DNA of 22,044 nt from an uncultured Bacteroidales bacterium (GTDB lineage Bacteria; Bacteroidota; Bacteroidia; Bacteroidales; Marinilabiliaceae), in NCBI GenBank assembly GCA_934717675.1, contig CAKUYZ010000026.1:1-22044 (forward strand). The letters run 5' to 3'. Made by a program: the position numbers and the translations under genes. Under the pieces are notes generated by a model. That model saw only the letters and a list, made by a program, of their open reading frames with translations. It did no database searches and was not told the DNA's origin. This document shows positions 1-8,600 of this stretch, piece by piece. Position 1 is the stretch's first letter. Every line of letters begins with the position of its first letter.

Positions 1-3000
1 GCCTTTACTCCCTCCTCAATGGAGAAATCGGGCAAAGTGTTGATGGTGAGTTTGGCCTCGGCAGGCTCGAGGGCAATCTTATCTGTTTTTACCAGATTTC
101 TGCCATCGTACTCAAACTCATAGCCACAACCATCGGAACCAGTAGCAGTGACCTTAAATGTGGCCTGGCCAGCCTTGGACGTGAGACCCGCAAAGGCATC
201 GGTCAACCTGCCCGCTGTGGTCTCCTTGGAGCCTAATTCGGCACCCTCACCGTCAGTCCATGACCAATGATAGGTCAAAGACGGCTTTTCAAGATTCCAG
301 TTGTTGTAGTTAAAGTTCTCGAAATCAGACTTCAGCTCCGCCGTAGCGACAAGAGACGACGCATCGGCATCCTTACAGAACGCTGTCGGGTCGAGCTGCA
401 AGCTTGTGATCTCAGGCAGCGGCAAGACACGAATCTCGATGGGCACAACGTCAGAATGGCAACCCGTACGCTCATCGGTGAGACGAGCAAAAATGGTTGC
501 GGATTTGCCTGCGCCAATGCTATGTGTGAAATATTTGGAAACAAGCCAATAAGTCTCTTTTCCCTGTGTTGCGGAAACTATGTTCCTATAATTATCCGCA
601 TTAGCACACAACATAGAGTCAAGCGGAGCCTTGCAATCAGCATCCTCAAAGAGCTGATAGGTGAACCCCTCTGCCGGGACGGCAATATTTCCACCAAAAA
701 TGAGTGTAAACATTGCCATCTGATCATAGCAGACCGTGACGACGGGCAGGGCATCTAACTTAGGGCGCTCATGAACCAGGAAAGAGAACGTGGCGGACGT
801 GTCGCAGCTGAGGCCACCGACCTCATTTACCGTGACATCGAACTCAAAGAGCTGATCGGCCTTGACCACGCTCTCGTCGTAATTAACAATAAACTTCTGC
901 GAAGAGTTGCCTGAAACATTGACAGGCGAGTTGGAGGACGTGACGTTCGTCCCCTCCTTTGGTGTCACATTGAAGACGAGGGAGCGGGAGTCTAAGGACT
1001 TGAACTCAATCTCAACCTTGCCGGCATCGCCACAAGCCTCCACATCCTTCTCAATAGAGAACTTAGGACGCGGAGTGATAGTGAGGACGCCAGACGTGAC
1101 CTTTGTTGAGACAGAATCGGCCTCCTCTACCTTATCTCCATTAAAATTAAGCTTATAGCCGCACTTGTAACTATCTGTCAGATAGACTTTAAAGTCAACA
1201 TTGCCAAGCTCTTTTGTGACGGCGTTGTCATCAAATACGCCATCGAGGACATTATTGTCCTCAACGACTTTCTCGCCAAGCACATCGCCCTTGGGAGAGA
1301 ACCACTGCCAATGATATGAGAGCGGCGCAAGCGGGAGACCCGAAGACTTGACAAAGCTCAGATAGTCATTATTTACAGTGGCCGTAACCTTCAACTCGCT
1401 GGCATCGGCATTCTGACAATAGCTTGCGGGATCGGCCTTGACGGACTCAATCTGCGGGCTAGGCACAGTCACGATCTTAACCTTGACAGGGTGAGAGTAG
1501 CAACCGAAAAGCTCTTGCTTCACTCTGACATAGAAAGTGTAGCCGCTCTTGGCGGAAGACTTCAAGCCGAACCATGCGAAGCGCGACAGCACGCTACCCG
1601 TTCGAGCCGTGTTATAGTCGGGAGCGGAATACTCATCTGTCACATAACCAATCTCAGACGGGCCAGCGAGACAAATGACATCCGTGGCAGGCTGCGTGCA
1701 AGCCTCATCGAGGAAGACCTCATAGGTCATACCTTTGTCGTTGTCAGGATCGGCATCGTAAGAAGAAGCTGTGCTGGGAGTGATGCCCACCTTGAAAGCG
1801 ACAGGCTGGCCTTCACAAGCCACGACATCGTCAACGGGTTCGAGTACCGGCAAGTACTTGACGTCAACAGAGTCGATGAAATCGATGGGGCAATAATAGG
1901 TCGTCCCGTCAATCTTATATGTGTTGGCGAGAGAGAACTTAATGAACTGATATGGGCCAGAGGCCGGGCGGAAGATGTCGCGGAAGGCCGTCTTAACAGT
2001 ATTGCGAGGGTCAGACCACCCTTCCTCACCATTGTCAACCCAATCAGTGGTATTCAAGTCTTCATATACGCCATCTCTGTCGCCCGAGGCGTGATACCAA
2101 CGGAAAGCGTAGTCCTCAATCTTGTCCCCGACAGGAATGGAGGTGACGGTGGCAGCAAGCTCTGGGTCACTCTCCTCGCAGGCTATCTCCGGGACATCCA
2201 ACGTGGCCGTGGCGGAAGTCTGGCGGACATAGATGGTGAAGGTTTGCTCGGTGGGGCAAGGATCCGGAACATCAAGACCATCGCCGTTGTCATCACCATT
2301 TAGACTAATCGCCCCTCGACTATAACCATCACTATCAATATATTCGCACGTTACTTTGTACGTCGCAGTCTCCTTCAATCCAGAGAAGTCGAAATATTCG
2401 CCGGAATAATACTCATGTTTATCAAGCAGGGTATCAAGAATATTACCCTCGGAATCTAATTTTACAATAGACCATACGACCTCGCCGTCCTCACATACTT
2501 TATCCTCGTGTCCACCCCATTCATCCCATACGTTCTGAATGAATGTGGGGACATAACGCACATCATCCCCATGGCAAGCATAGAACTCTTCAGTTCCTGC
2601 TTTATTAGCTCCCGAAGAAAGGTTATCAAACGCATTCCTCAACTGAAGAGGAGTGAAATAGTAAATTGAATACGTTGGATCCAATGGAAGTCTACATTCT
2701 GTAAGAACCCCATTTTTCCTAAACAAGATCGCCGGTATGTACTCGGTTTTGCCCGATGTCTTTTGCCCCGTAATAAAATCATCCACATAAGAATCTGCAT
2801 CAGAAGCCACTTGTCCGGATGGACGTCCCCACGTATCACCCGAACGCTCCCACGTAAACGCAGCTTGATATGTATTTCCCAGATAAGACTTCACTTGGTT
2901 TCCGAAACCATCCCTGAAGACGTTCTTATCATTCGAAATTTTCAGCTCAACACCACCAGACTCTGGGCAAGGGTACATAACGTACTCTCCACCATACATA

Positions 3001-3662
3001 TATGCGCCACTTCCATCTTCCAAAACTGCCGTATTGGACGCATCATCGCCGCCTACAACATCAAAACATACATTTATTATATTAGACAGACGATATCCTA
3101 CAGTCACCCTCGGGCTCATCTCAAAACGTACTACAACAGTACGCCCCTTCGTATCATCATCAAAATTTTGGGTGTAAACCATCAATGAACTAAGTCGAGA
3201 TGAATTGACGACAGCGCGCGCCCCCGTTCCACCATAAACTTGTGATGGACGAGCGAACTCATACGTCAAGGCCGCAGTTTTAGTTCCACTTAGTGCAATA
3301 AGTCCACTAGGCGACTCGCCATCAATAGCATTATCTTTGGTGATATAATCCAATAGCGTAGAGTCACCATTTTCTTCTATCCTAAATATCTTTATGGATT
3401 GCGGTACACCAGTTCCGCTAAATGACGGTATTTCCAACGAGTTCCCTTGCGGAATGACGCCCACTGCATTGTTGTTATCTATCAACGCAACGCCTTGCCG
3501 GCTACCACAAATGAAACCATCAGTCGCAACCGCATTGTAAACTTCCTGCGCAGCTGCCGGAGTTGCAGCAACGCAAAAAAAAGCAATTGCCACAACAATG
3601 GCCGCCTTTATGTTATTTAATGTATTGGTCCCCATAATGTTATGAAGATTTACATTTGACAT
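1..3662 (-). CDS. Giant secreted Ig-like-module surface protein (5' part; runs off the left edge)
   Basis: I read the minus strand codon by codon from ATG at 3662 to the window edge and found no stop, so at least 1220 residues are encoded and the C-terminus is missing. The start has an AAAAGGAT ribosome site 4 nt upstream; a second in-frame ATG at 3635 is possible. Residues about 1-39 form a signal peptide (basic start, hydrophobic AAIVVAIAFFCVA, then PAAAQ). Residues 40-600 are an unrecognised beta-rich region with a DDNGDGLD loop (457-464) resembling a calcium-binding loop. From about 604 a three-part module repeats: part A with VVACEGQ (Cys616) and VTVCYDQ (Cys978), part B with YCQNADAS (Cys749) and FCKDADAS (Cys1096), part C with PKFSIEKD (Phe868) and PDFSIEEG (Phe1213). 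Part A, with a paired Cys and an ending like YVRV...GCYSHPV, looks like the Bacteroidota Ig_7 fold. A T9SS sorting domain is expected beyond the edge but is not seen. Function (adhesin or structural surface protein) is inference. Confidence 0.88.
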   Translation of the reverse strand, partial: MSNVNLHNIMGTNTLNNIKAAIVVAIAFFCVAATPAAAQEVYNAVATDGFICGSRQGVALIDNNNAVGVIPQGNSLEIPSFSGTGVPQSIKIFRIEENGDSTLLDYITKDNAIDGESPSGLIALSGTKTAALTYEFARPSQVYGGTGARAVVNSSRLSSLMVYTQNFDDDTKGRTVVVRFEMSPRVTVGYRLSNIINVCFDVVGGDDASNTAVLEDGSGAYMYGGEYVMYPCPESGGVELKISNDKNVFRDGFGNQVKSYLGNTYQAAFTWERSGDTWGRPSGQVASDADSYVDDFITGQKTSGKTEYIPAILFRKNGVLTECRLPLDPTYSIYYFTPLQLRNAFDNLSSGANKAGTEEFYACHGDDVRYVPTFIQNVWDEWGGHEDKVCEDGEVVWSIVKLDSEGNILDTLLDKHEYYSGEYFDFSGLKETATYKVTCEYIDSDGYSRGAISLNGDDNGDGLDVPDPCPTEQTFTIYVRQTSATATLDVPEIACEESDPELAATVTSIPVGDKIEDYAFRWYHASGDRDGVYEDLNTTDWVDNGEEGWSDPRNTVKTAFRDIFRPASGPYQFIKFSLANTYKIDGTTYYCPIDFIDSVDVKYLPVLEPVDDVVACEGQPVAFKVGITPSTASSYDADPDNDKGMTYEVFLDEACTQPATDVICLAGPSEIGYVTDEYSAPDYNTARTGSVLSRFAWFGLKSSAKSGYTFYVRVKQELFGCYSHPVKVKIVTVPSPQIESVKADPASYCQNADASELKVTATVNNDYLSFVKSSGLPLAPLSYHWQWFSPKGDVLGEKVVEDNNVLDGVFDDNAVTKELGNVDFKVYLTDSYKCGYKLNFNGDKVEEADSVSTKVTSGVLTITPRPKFSIEKDVEACGDAGKVEIEFKSLDSRSLVFNVTPKEGTNVTSSNSPVNVSGNSSQKFIVNYDESVVKADQLFEFDVTVNEVGGLSCDTSATFSFLVHERPKLDALPVVTVCYDQMAMFTLIFGGNIAVPAEGFTYQLFEDADCKAPLDSMLCANADNYRNIVSATQGKETYWLVSKYFTHSIGAGKSATIFARLTDERTGCHSDVVPIEIRVLPLPEITSLQLDPTAFCKDADASSLVATAELKSDFENFNYNNWNLEKPSLTYHWSWTDGEGAELGSKETTAGRLTDAFAGLTSKAGQATFKVTATGSDGCGYEFEYDGRNLVKTDKIALEPAEAKLTINTLPDFSIEEGVK
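421..1863 (-). repeat. In-gene A-B-C modular repeat, period about 347 residues
   Basis: Within the left-edge protein, three consecutive beta-type segments recur in the same order. The B segment starts at PSPQIESV (residue 734, codon 1461-1463) and again at PLPEITSL (residue 1081, codon 420-422), which is 347 codons apart. Segment C recurs 345 codons apart (Phe868 and Phe1213) and segment A about 362 apart (Cys616 and Cys978). Similarity is at protein level: the Cys, ADAS, YHW.W and GCGY positions are kept while the DNA has diverged, so this is an old duplication rather than a recent tandem copy. The second C segment is cut by the window edge. Confidence 0.75.
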
Positions 3663-3680
3663 AGTTATCCTTTTAGAAAG

Positions 3681-3688
3681 CAAATGTA
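3681..3688 (-). promoter_or_regulatory. Candidate Bacteroidota -7 box (TACATTTG) for the Ig-module gene
   Basis: On the minus strand TACATTTG matches the Bacteroidota -7 consensus TAnnTTTG exactly and lies 18 nt upstream of the ATG at 3662. I do not see a clean TTTG -33 box at the expected distance; the region there is T-rich. The predicted leader would be only about a dozen nucleotides, just enough for the AAAAGGAT ribosome site. Confidence 0.5.
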
Positions 3689-3832
3689 GCAAAAAGGAGA
3701 CCTAAAAGGTAATTTAGAAGAGAAAATTTATTGGCATACGTGTAAGTTGTGGCGAACTCACGAACTGAACTAGGTATTACAGACAAAAAGTCGTATAATC
3801 GCGTGGTGTATACCATATCAAAAGTCAACACG

Positions 3833-4528
3833 ATGAAACAGATTCTACGAAACTTTGTTTTCTCATTACTGTACTGTGCATGCGCAAGCACCATACTAGC
3901 AACCAACATCACGACGGAGGGAGCCTTTTTTGATAAAGACGAGACATCGATCACAATTACAGCCCTTCAAGCTGTGAAAAGCGGCTGCATTATAGAGTGC
4001 GAATACCAATATTCCGGCACCAACTACCCTGTGACTGTGATTGGGGACGGAAGTGAGAGCATTTCTGCCCTTGGACGCACAAGCTGCCCCTCCCTCACCA
4101 TCCGCGCCAACGCCACAATATCCGCCAATGCGTTCAAAGACTGGACGAGCTTGAAAACATTGACGATGGATGGCGTGACGACACCGCCCGCCCTGGGCGA
4201 AGACGCATTGCCGGAGAGCCTGACGAAGATTGTGGTGCCGGAGGGGTGCGCAGCGAGCTATGCGGCGGCAGACGGATGGAGCGCATGGGCCTCAATCATT
4301 GAGGACGTGAACGGGCATAAAGCCACGGCACTGAACGAAGTGAGCCGCAAGAGCGCGATCAGCGTGAGCGGCCGGAGCGTGACACTGGCGGAGCCGACCC
4401 GCACAACGATATATGACATGACGGGCACGAAGGTGCATGACGGCGTGGCCACACGGATAAGCCTGCGGCGCAGCGGCATCTATGTGGTGAAGACCGACAA
4501 GGAGACGAAGCGCGTGGCCGTGAAGTAA
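3833..4528 (+). CDS. BspA-like leucine-rich-repeat protein with T9SS C-terminal sorting domain
   Basis: A 231-residue exported protein. I start at ATG 3833 (MKQILRN) because a signal peptide follows directly (FVFSLLYCACASTILA); the frame is open to a GTG at 3749, but that would put 28 polar residues before it. The middle (about residues 60-160) has the BspA/LRR_5 pattern: YPVTVIGDGS, AFKDWTSLKTL, then a VVPEGCAASY...W segment typical of the end of such arrays. Only about two repeat units are present, so it is short for the family. The last 60 residues match the type A T9SS sorting domain: TIYDMTGTKVHDG, then RRSGIYVVKTD and a final KRVAVK. The protein is therefore predicted to cross the outer membrane by T9SS and stay surface-attached or be released. 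It is divergent from the Ig-module gene and closed by the terminator at 4548. Base composition changes along the gene, from A+T-rich to G+C-rich. Confidence 0.85.
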   Translation: MKQILRNFVFSLLYCACASTILATNITTEGAFFDKDETSITITALQAVKSGCIIECEYQYSGTNYPVTVIGDGSESISALGRTSCPSLTIRANATISANAFKDWTSLKTLTMDGVTTPPALGEDALPESLTKIVVPEGCAASYAAADGWSAWASIIEDVNGHKATALNEVSRKSAISVSGRSVTLAEPTRTTIYDMTGTKVHDGVATRISLRRSGIYVVKTDKETKRVAVK

Positions 4529-4547
4529 GCGACAACGAATGAGACAC

Positions 4548-4592
4548 CCCCCGCGACATGGCGTTTGAGCCACGTCGCGGGGGATTTTTTTT
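4548..4592 (+). terminator. Strong intrinsic terminator after the LRR/T9SS gene
   Basis: A 15-bp stem (4548-4562 with 4569-4583, one A-C mismatch), a six-base loop GTTTGA, one A, then eight T (4585-4592). It lies 19 nt after the stop codon. This is the best-formed terminator in the window. Confidence 0.93.
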
Positions 4593-4650
4593 GTCCGACC
4601 GCGGCGGGAGACGGATATTTTGGGGAAGACAAGATTTCAGACTAAGCGGG

Positions 4651-4672
4651 GAGACGGGTTGCAACCCGTCTC
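4651..4672 (+). repeat. Perfect 22-bp intergenic palindrome, copy 1
   Basis: GAGACGGGTTG is followed immediately by its exact reverse complement, then TACAGGGGG. A close relative of the same element lies at 10737-10760. It sits between the terminator at 4592 and prmA and has no T-run, so it is not a typical terminator. It resembles REP-type short palindromic repeats; that assignment is inference from two copies. Confidence 0.7.
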
Positions 4673-4776
4673 TACAGGGGGATTGAAATATTTTTTGGCG
4701 GCGACATTGCGAACGCCATGGGCTTGTAGCGGGAATTTGTTTATTTTAGCCTAAAGAAGAAAGAAAGAGGAAGAAA

Positions 4777-5616
4777 ATGAGATATAAGAAGATAACGGTG
4801 ACGCTCCGCCCCAACGATGAGACGGCGAGCGCACTGGCGCAGGCCGAGATGGGCGAGAGGGGTTTCGAGTGTTTCGTGGACACCCCTACGGGCTTCGAGG
4901 GCTACATTCAAGAAGAGGCGTATGACGAGACGACAATGGAGGGCGTGGAGCCACAAGTGGAGGGAGTGACGATGGAATGGGAGGAGGAAGACGCCCCCGA
5001 CGAGGACTGGAACGCAGAGTGGGAGAAGACTAGCTTCACACCCATTGACATTGACGGCCGGATGACAATCCGCGGCACGGAACACACGCCGAACCCCGCA
5101 GCGGAGCTGGAGGTGGTGATAGACCCTCGGCTGGCCTTTGGCACAGGCCACCACGAGACAACGCGCATGATGGCGCGCTGGCTGCTTAGCCACCCGCTGG
5201 ACGGGCTGACGGTGATGGACATGGGGTGCGGCACGGGAGTGCTGGCCATAACGGCATGGAAAAGAGGGGCTAAGCACGTGGACGCAGTGGACATAGACGA
5301 GTGGTCGGTCCGCAACACCGAGACAAACGCAGGCCTGAACGGAGCGCAGATAATGGCCACGCAAGGCGACGCAAAGACACTGGAGGGGACGAGAGAAAAA
5401 TATGACCTGTTCATTGCGAACATTAACAGAAACATATTGATGGACGGGATGCCACTCTACGCACAGAGCATAAAGCACGGCGGGCGGCTGATAATAAGCG
5501 GTTTCCTGGCCGAGGACATGGCCCCGCTGACGGCAGAGTGCGCACGGCACGGGCTGACGCACACGGGCGAGGCGGCAGAAGGCGACTGGCGCATGATGGA
5601 GTTCGCGAAGGAATGA
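4777..5616 (+). CDS. prmA: Ribosomal protein L11 methyltransferase
   Basis: A 279-residue cytoplasmic enzyme that uses S-adenosylmethionine to methylate ribosomal protein L11. The N-terminal 1-110 is the substrate-recognition part, with an unusually acidic stretch around 64-80 (EWEEEDAPDEDW). The class I methyltransferase core follows: the family signature FGTGHHETT at 121-129, SAM-binding MDMGCGTGVLAI at 147-158, the acidic ribose-binding VDID at 171-174, and FIANINRNIL at 212-221, the NxN form of motif IV. Length is normal for Bacteroidota PrmA. ATG 4777 is preceded by a purine-rich AGAGGAAGAAA ribosome site. The next gene begins 31 bp downstream on the same strand with no terminator between, so co-transcription is likely. 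No confident promoter box was found upstream. Confidence 0.96.
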   Translation: MRYKKITVTLRPNDETASALAQAEMGERGFECFVDTPTGFEGYIQEEAYDETTMEGVEPQVEGVTMEWEEEDAPDEDWNAEWEKTSFTPIDIDGRMTIRGTEHTPNPAAELEVVIDPRLAFGTGHHETTRMMARWLLSHPLDGLTVMDMGCGTGVLAITAWKRGAKHVDAVDIDEWSVRNTETNAGLNGAQIMATQGDAKTLEGTREKYDLFIANINRNILMDGMPLYAQSIKHGGRLIISGFLAEDMAPLTAECARHGLTHTGEAAEGDWRMMEFAKE

Positions 5617-5647
5617 GAGGACACGCAACACAAAAGCACAAGAGAAG

Positions 5648-8600
5648 ATGAGCGGAACTGCAAGACGATGGATGGCGGCCATGGCCGCCGCCACACTGGC
5701 CGCGCTGATGGCCACGCAAGTGGCCACGGGCAGCAGGCAAGACGATGGGTTCAGCACGGACAAGACGACTTTCTTGACGCAGATGGCAGACATGTTCGAG
5801 CAAAGCGCAGACAAAAAACGCGCGGAGACAGCTATGGCGCAGATGCAAGAGTTCGTGAACACGGGCGACGCGGAGTTGGTGGAGATGATGATGGAGACGT
5901 GCGGCAAGGTAAGGAAACTGAAAGGCCGCGCCTTCCCCGACTACGTGACCGTGTTGGGAACGTATGACGCCATGAGCCGCAACCAGCGCATGGGCGGCGA
6001 GAACATGAAGGTGTGGAAAACAGTCCTGGACAAGAAGAGCAAAAAGCTGAACGACCTGCGGAAGTTTATGGAGCAGACGCGCAACTATGAGGAGCGCGGC
6101 ACGATAAGCTACACCAACGCCGTGGCGTGGAAAGTGGTGGAGACGGGCAAAGTGCACTTCTTGGAGGCGGACGGCGACCTGAACTTCAAAGTGGACGAGA
6201 CGACGCTGCGCTGCATGAGCCAAGGCGACAGCATTGACGTGACGCGGACGAGCGGCACACTGTATACCAAGACACACAAATGGCTGGGCGACCACGGCAC
6301 CATAACATGGGAGCGGACGGGGCTGGACGCCGACAAGGTGAACGCCACATTTGGCTACTACAGCATAGACATGAAGACCAACCAGGTGGAAGTGGACGGG
6401 TGCGAATTTGTGAACACGAACTACTTCCCCGACAAGCTGACGGGCAAAGTGACATATAAATGCGTGAACCGCGGCACGCAATATGGGCAACGCTACCCAA
6501 AGTTCGAGACCTCCGCCAACCAGCGCATGAACATTCCCGAACTATTTAAGAACGTGGGATATAGCGGCGGCTTCACGCAGACGGGATCATCGTTTGTGGG
6601 CAGCGGCAGCGTGTGGTTGCCGGCCGAGGTGACAATCCACCGCGGCGACACCGTGCTGGCCTCATTCAGTTCGGCGAGCTTCATCATGTCCACCTCCACC
6701 ATAGAGAGCAGCAAGACAGAGGTGAAAGTGAATATGGGCAACGAAGCCCTGACGCACCCGGGCCTCAGATTTCGCTATGACGACAAGAAACGCGAAGTGA
6801 CGCTGACCCGCGGAGACAAGGGCATGGAGAGGGCAAAATATCGCGACACATATCACAAGGTGAACTTGGACACCGAGCTGATGAAGTGGAACATAGACGG
6901 CTCCCTGATTTACATGACGCAGGTGGCGGGATCTCCAATGAACATTGCCTACGTGGAGAGCCTGGCCTATTATTCCGGCCAAGACTTCAACAAACTGTGG
7001 GGCATGGCGCAGACACACCCCTTCCAGACCATAGCGGACTTTGTGAGGTATAACGGCGGCGGCGGTTTCCCCGTGCGCGACTTCGCTGACTTCTGCGGCA
7101 TGACACACCTGGAGGCGCAACAGCTGCTGCTGTCACTCTCCTACGACGGCTTCGTGGACTACTACGTGGAGCGTGACGTGTGCCGCGCCACAGACCGCCT
7201 CTATGACTACCTGAAATTCAGCCTAGGAAAGAAAGACTATGACGAGATGCGCTTCCTCTCGGTGGACTCGCAGGCGGCGGGGCCTAACGGCTACATTGAC
7301 CTGAACACGATGGACATGCACATGAGGAAAGTGTATGGAGTGCAGATATCAGACGCTGACAACCTGAACATCTACCTGAAGCCCACGACTGGCGACATGG
7401 TGCTGAAAAAGAACAGGAACATTGAGTATGACGGCGTGGTGAACGTGGGCCAGGTGACGGCAGTGGGGCGCAAATTCTTCTTTGACTATGACGCCTTTCA
7501 GATCAGGATGGACAGCATTGACGAGATGAGCATGCGGATGGTGGACTCCACGAAGCTGGATCGCCACGGTCGCTACGCCACCCCCATGGTGGGCAACACG
7601 CTCAACGACCTGTCCGGCCTCGTGCAGCTGAACGAGCCGGACAACAAATCGGGCCGCAAGCAGTTGCCCGGCTTCCCCCGCCTATCGTCTACCAAACCGG
7701 CCAAGATATATTATGACAAGAACCTGCTCACGGGCGAAGACGGCCGCGTGAACGTATATGACAAAGAGCGGTTCTACTTCACCGTGGACACGTTCACCTT
7801 TGAAGACATAAACAACATAACGAACAGCAACCTGCCGCTCCACGGCGTGCTGACGAGCAACATATTCCCCGACATCCGCCATCCGCTGCGCATTCGCGAA
7901 GACTACTCGCTTGGCTTCACCGTGGAGACCCCCGCCGAGGGCTACCCCATGTATGGCGGCAAAGCAACATTTTATAAGACAATAGACCTGAGCAACAAGG
8001 GCCTGCGCGGCACGGGAGACCTGACATACTCCGCCTGCAAGGCCAGCAGCTACGCCCAGCCGGACGCAGACGGCAAGACGACGGGCTACGGGCGCGATGA
8101 CTACTTCCGCTTCTTCCTGGATCACACGGAGGGCAACACCCGCCAGTTTGACGTGAAGAAAAGCAGCGCGGCTCCGGCGTTCCCCGGCGTGGAACTGGGC
8201 GAGGGGCAAAGCACGAGAGACGCCAACAACATCCCTCAACCAGGAAAGACGCAACTGAAGCTATTTCCCGAGGCCGACAAGATGGACGTGAGGAACTCGG
8301 TGGGAAAATTTCAAATGTTCCCGAAGAAAAACGGCGACGGCTACGAGTGTGAGATGGACGGCCTGCTGACAGTGACGCCGACGGGGCTGCACGGCGTGGG
8401 ACGAAGCGACATGATGGGCACATCGCTCGAAGGAAGAAGCATGACGTTTAGCGACCACGTGATAAAAGCTGACACGTCTTACTTCGCCTCATATACATAT
8501 GAGAACGAGGAACGCGTGCTCCAGAGTGGTGAGCTGCGCCGCGACATTGTGGACAGGAAAGACAAAAAAGCCTACGACAGAGTGAGCGGCGGGGTGCGCG

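Noticed and set aside
267..758. Plus-strand 163-residue frame, and similar frames at 907-1158 and 2763-3188
   Set aside because: All are antisense shadows of the minus-strand surface protein and have unlikely composition (Arg, Ile and Cys rich).
1491..2303. Plus-strand 270-residue frame
   Set aside because: It lies antisense to the open minus-strand surface protein, starts at an alternative codon, has no ribosome site and shows no family pattern; the minus frame gives coherent Ig-like sequence across the same bases.
3749..3832. 28-residue extension of the LRR/T9SS protein from a GTG
   Set aside because: It would place polar residues ahead of a normal signal peptide that begins at ATG 3833.
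4593..4776. Possible tRNA or small RNA in the gap before prmA
   Set aside because: The only structure is the palindrome; there is no cloverleaf, CCA end or T-arm pattern here or in the other gaps.
4741..6490. Two long minus-strand frames (388 and 355 residues) opposite prmA and the unknown giant protein
   Set aside because: Rich in His, Arg, Cys and Val with no motif; they arise from the G+C-rich codons of the plus-strand genes, which carry clear motifs.
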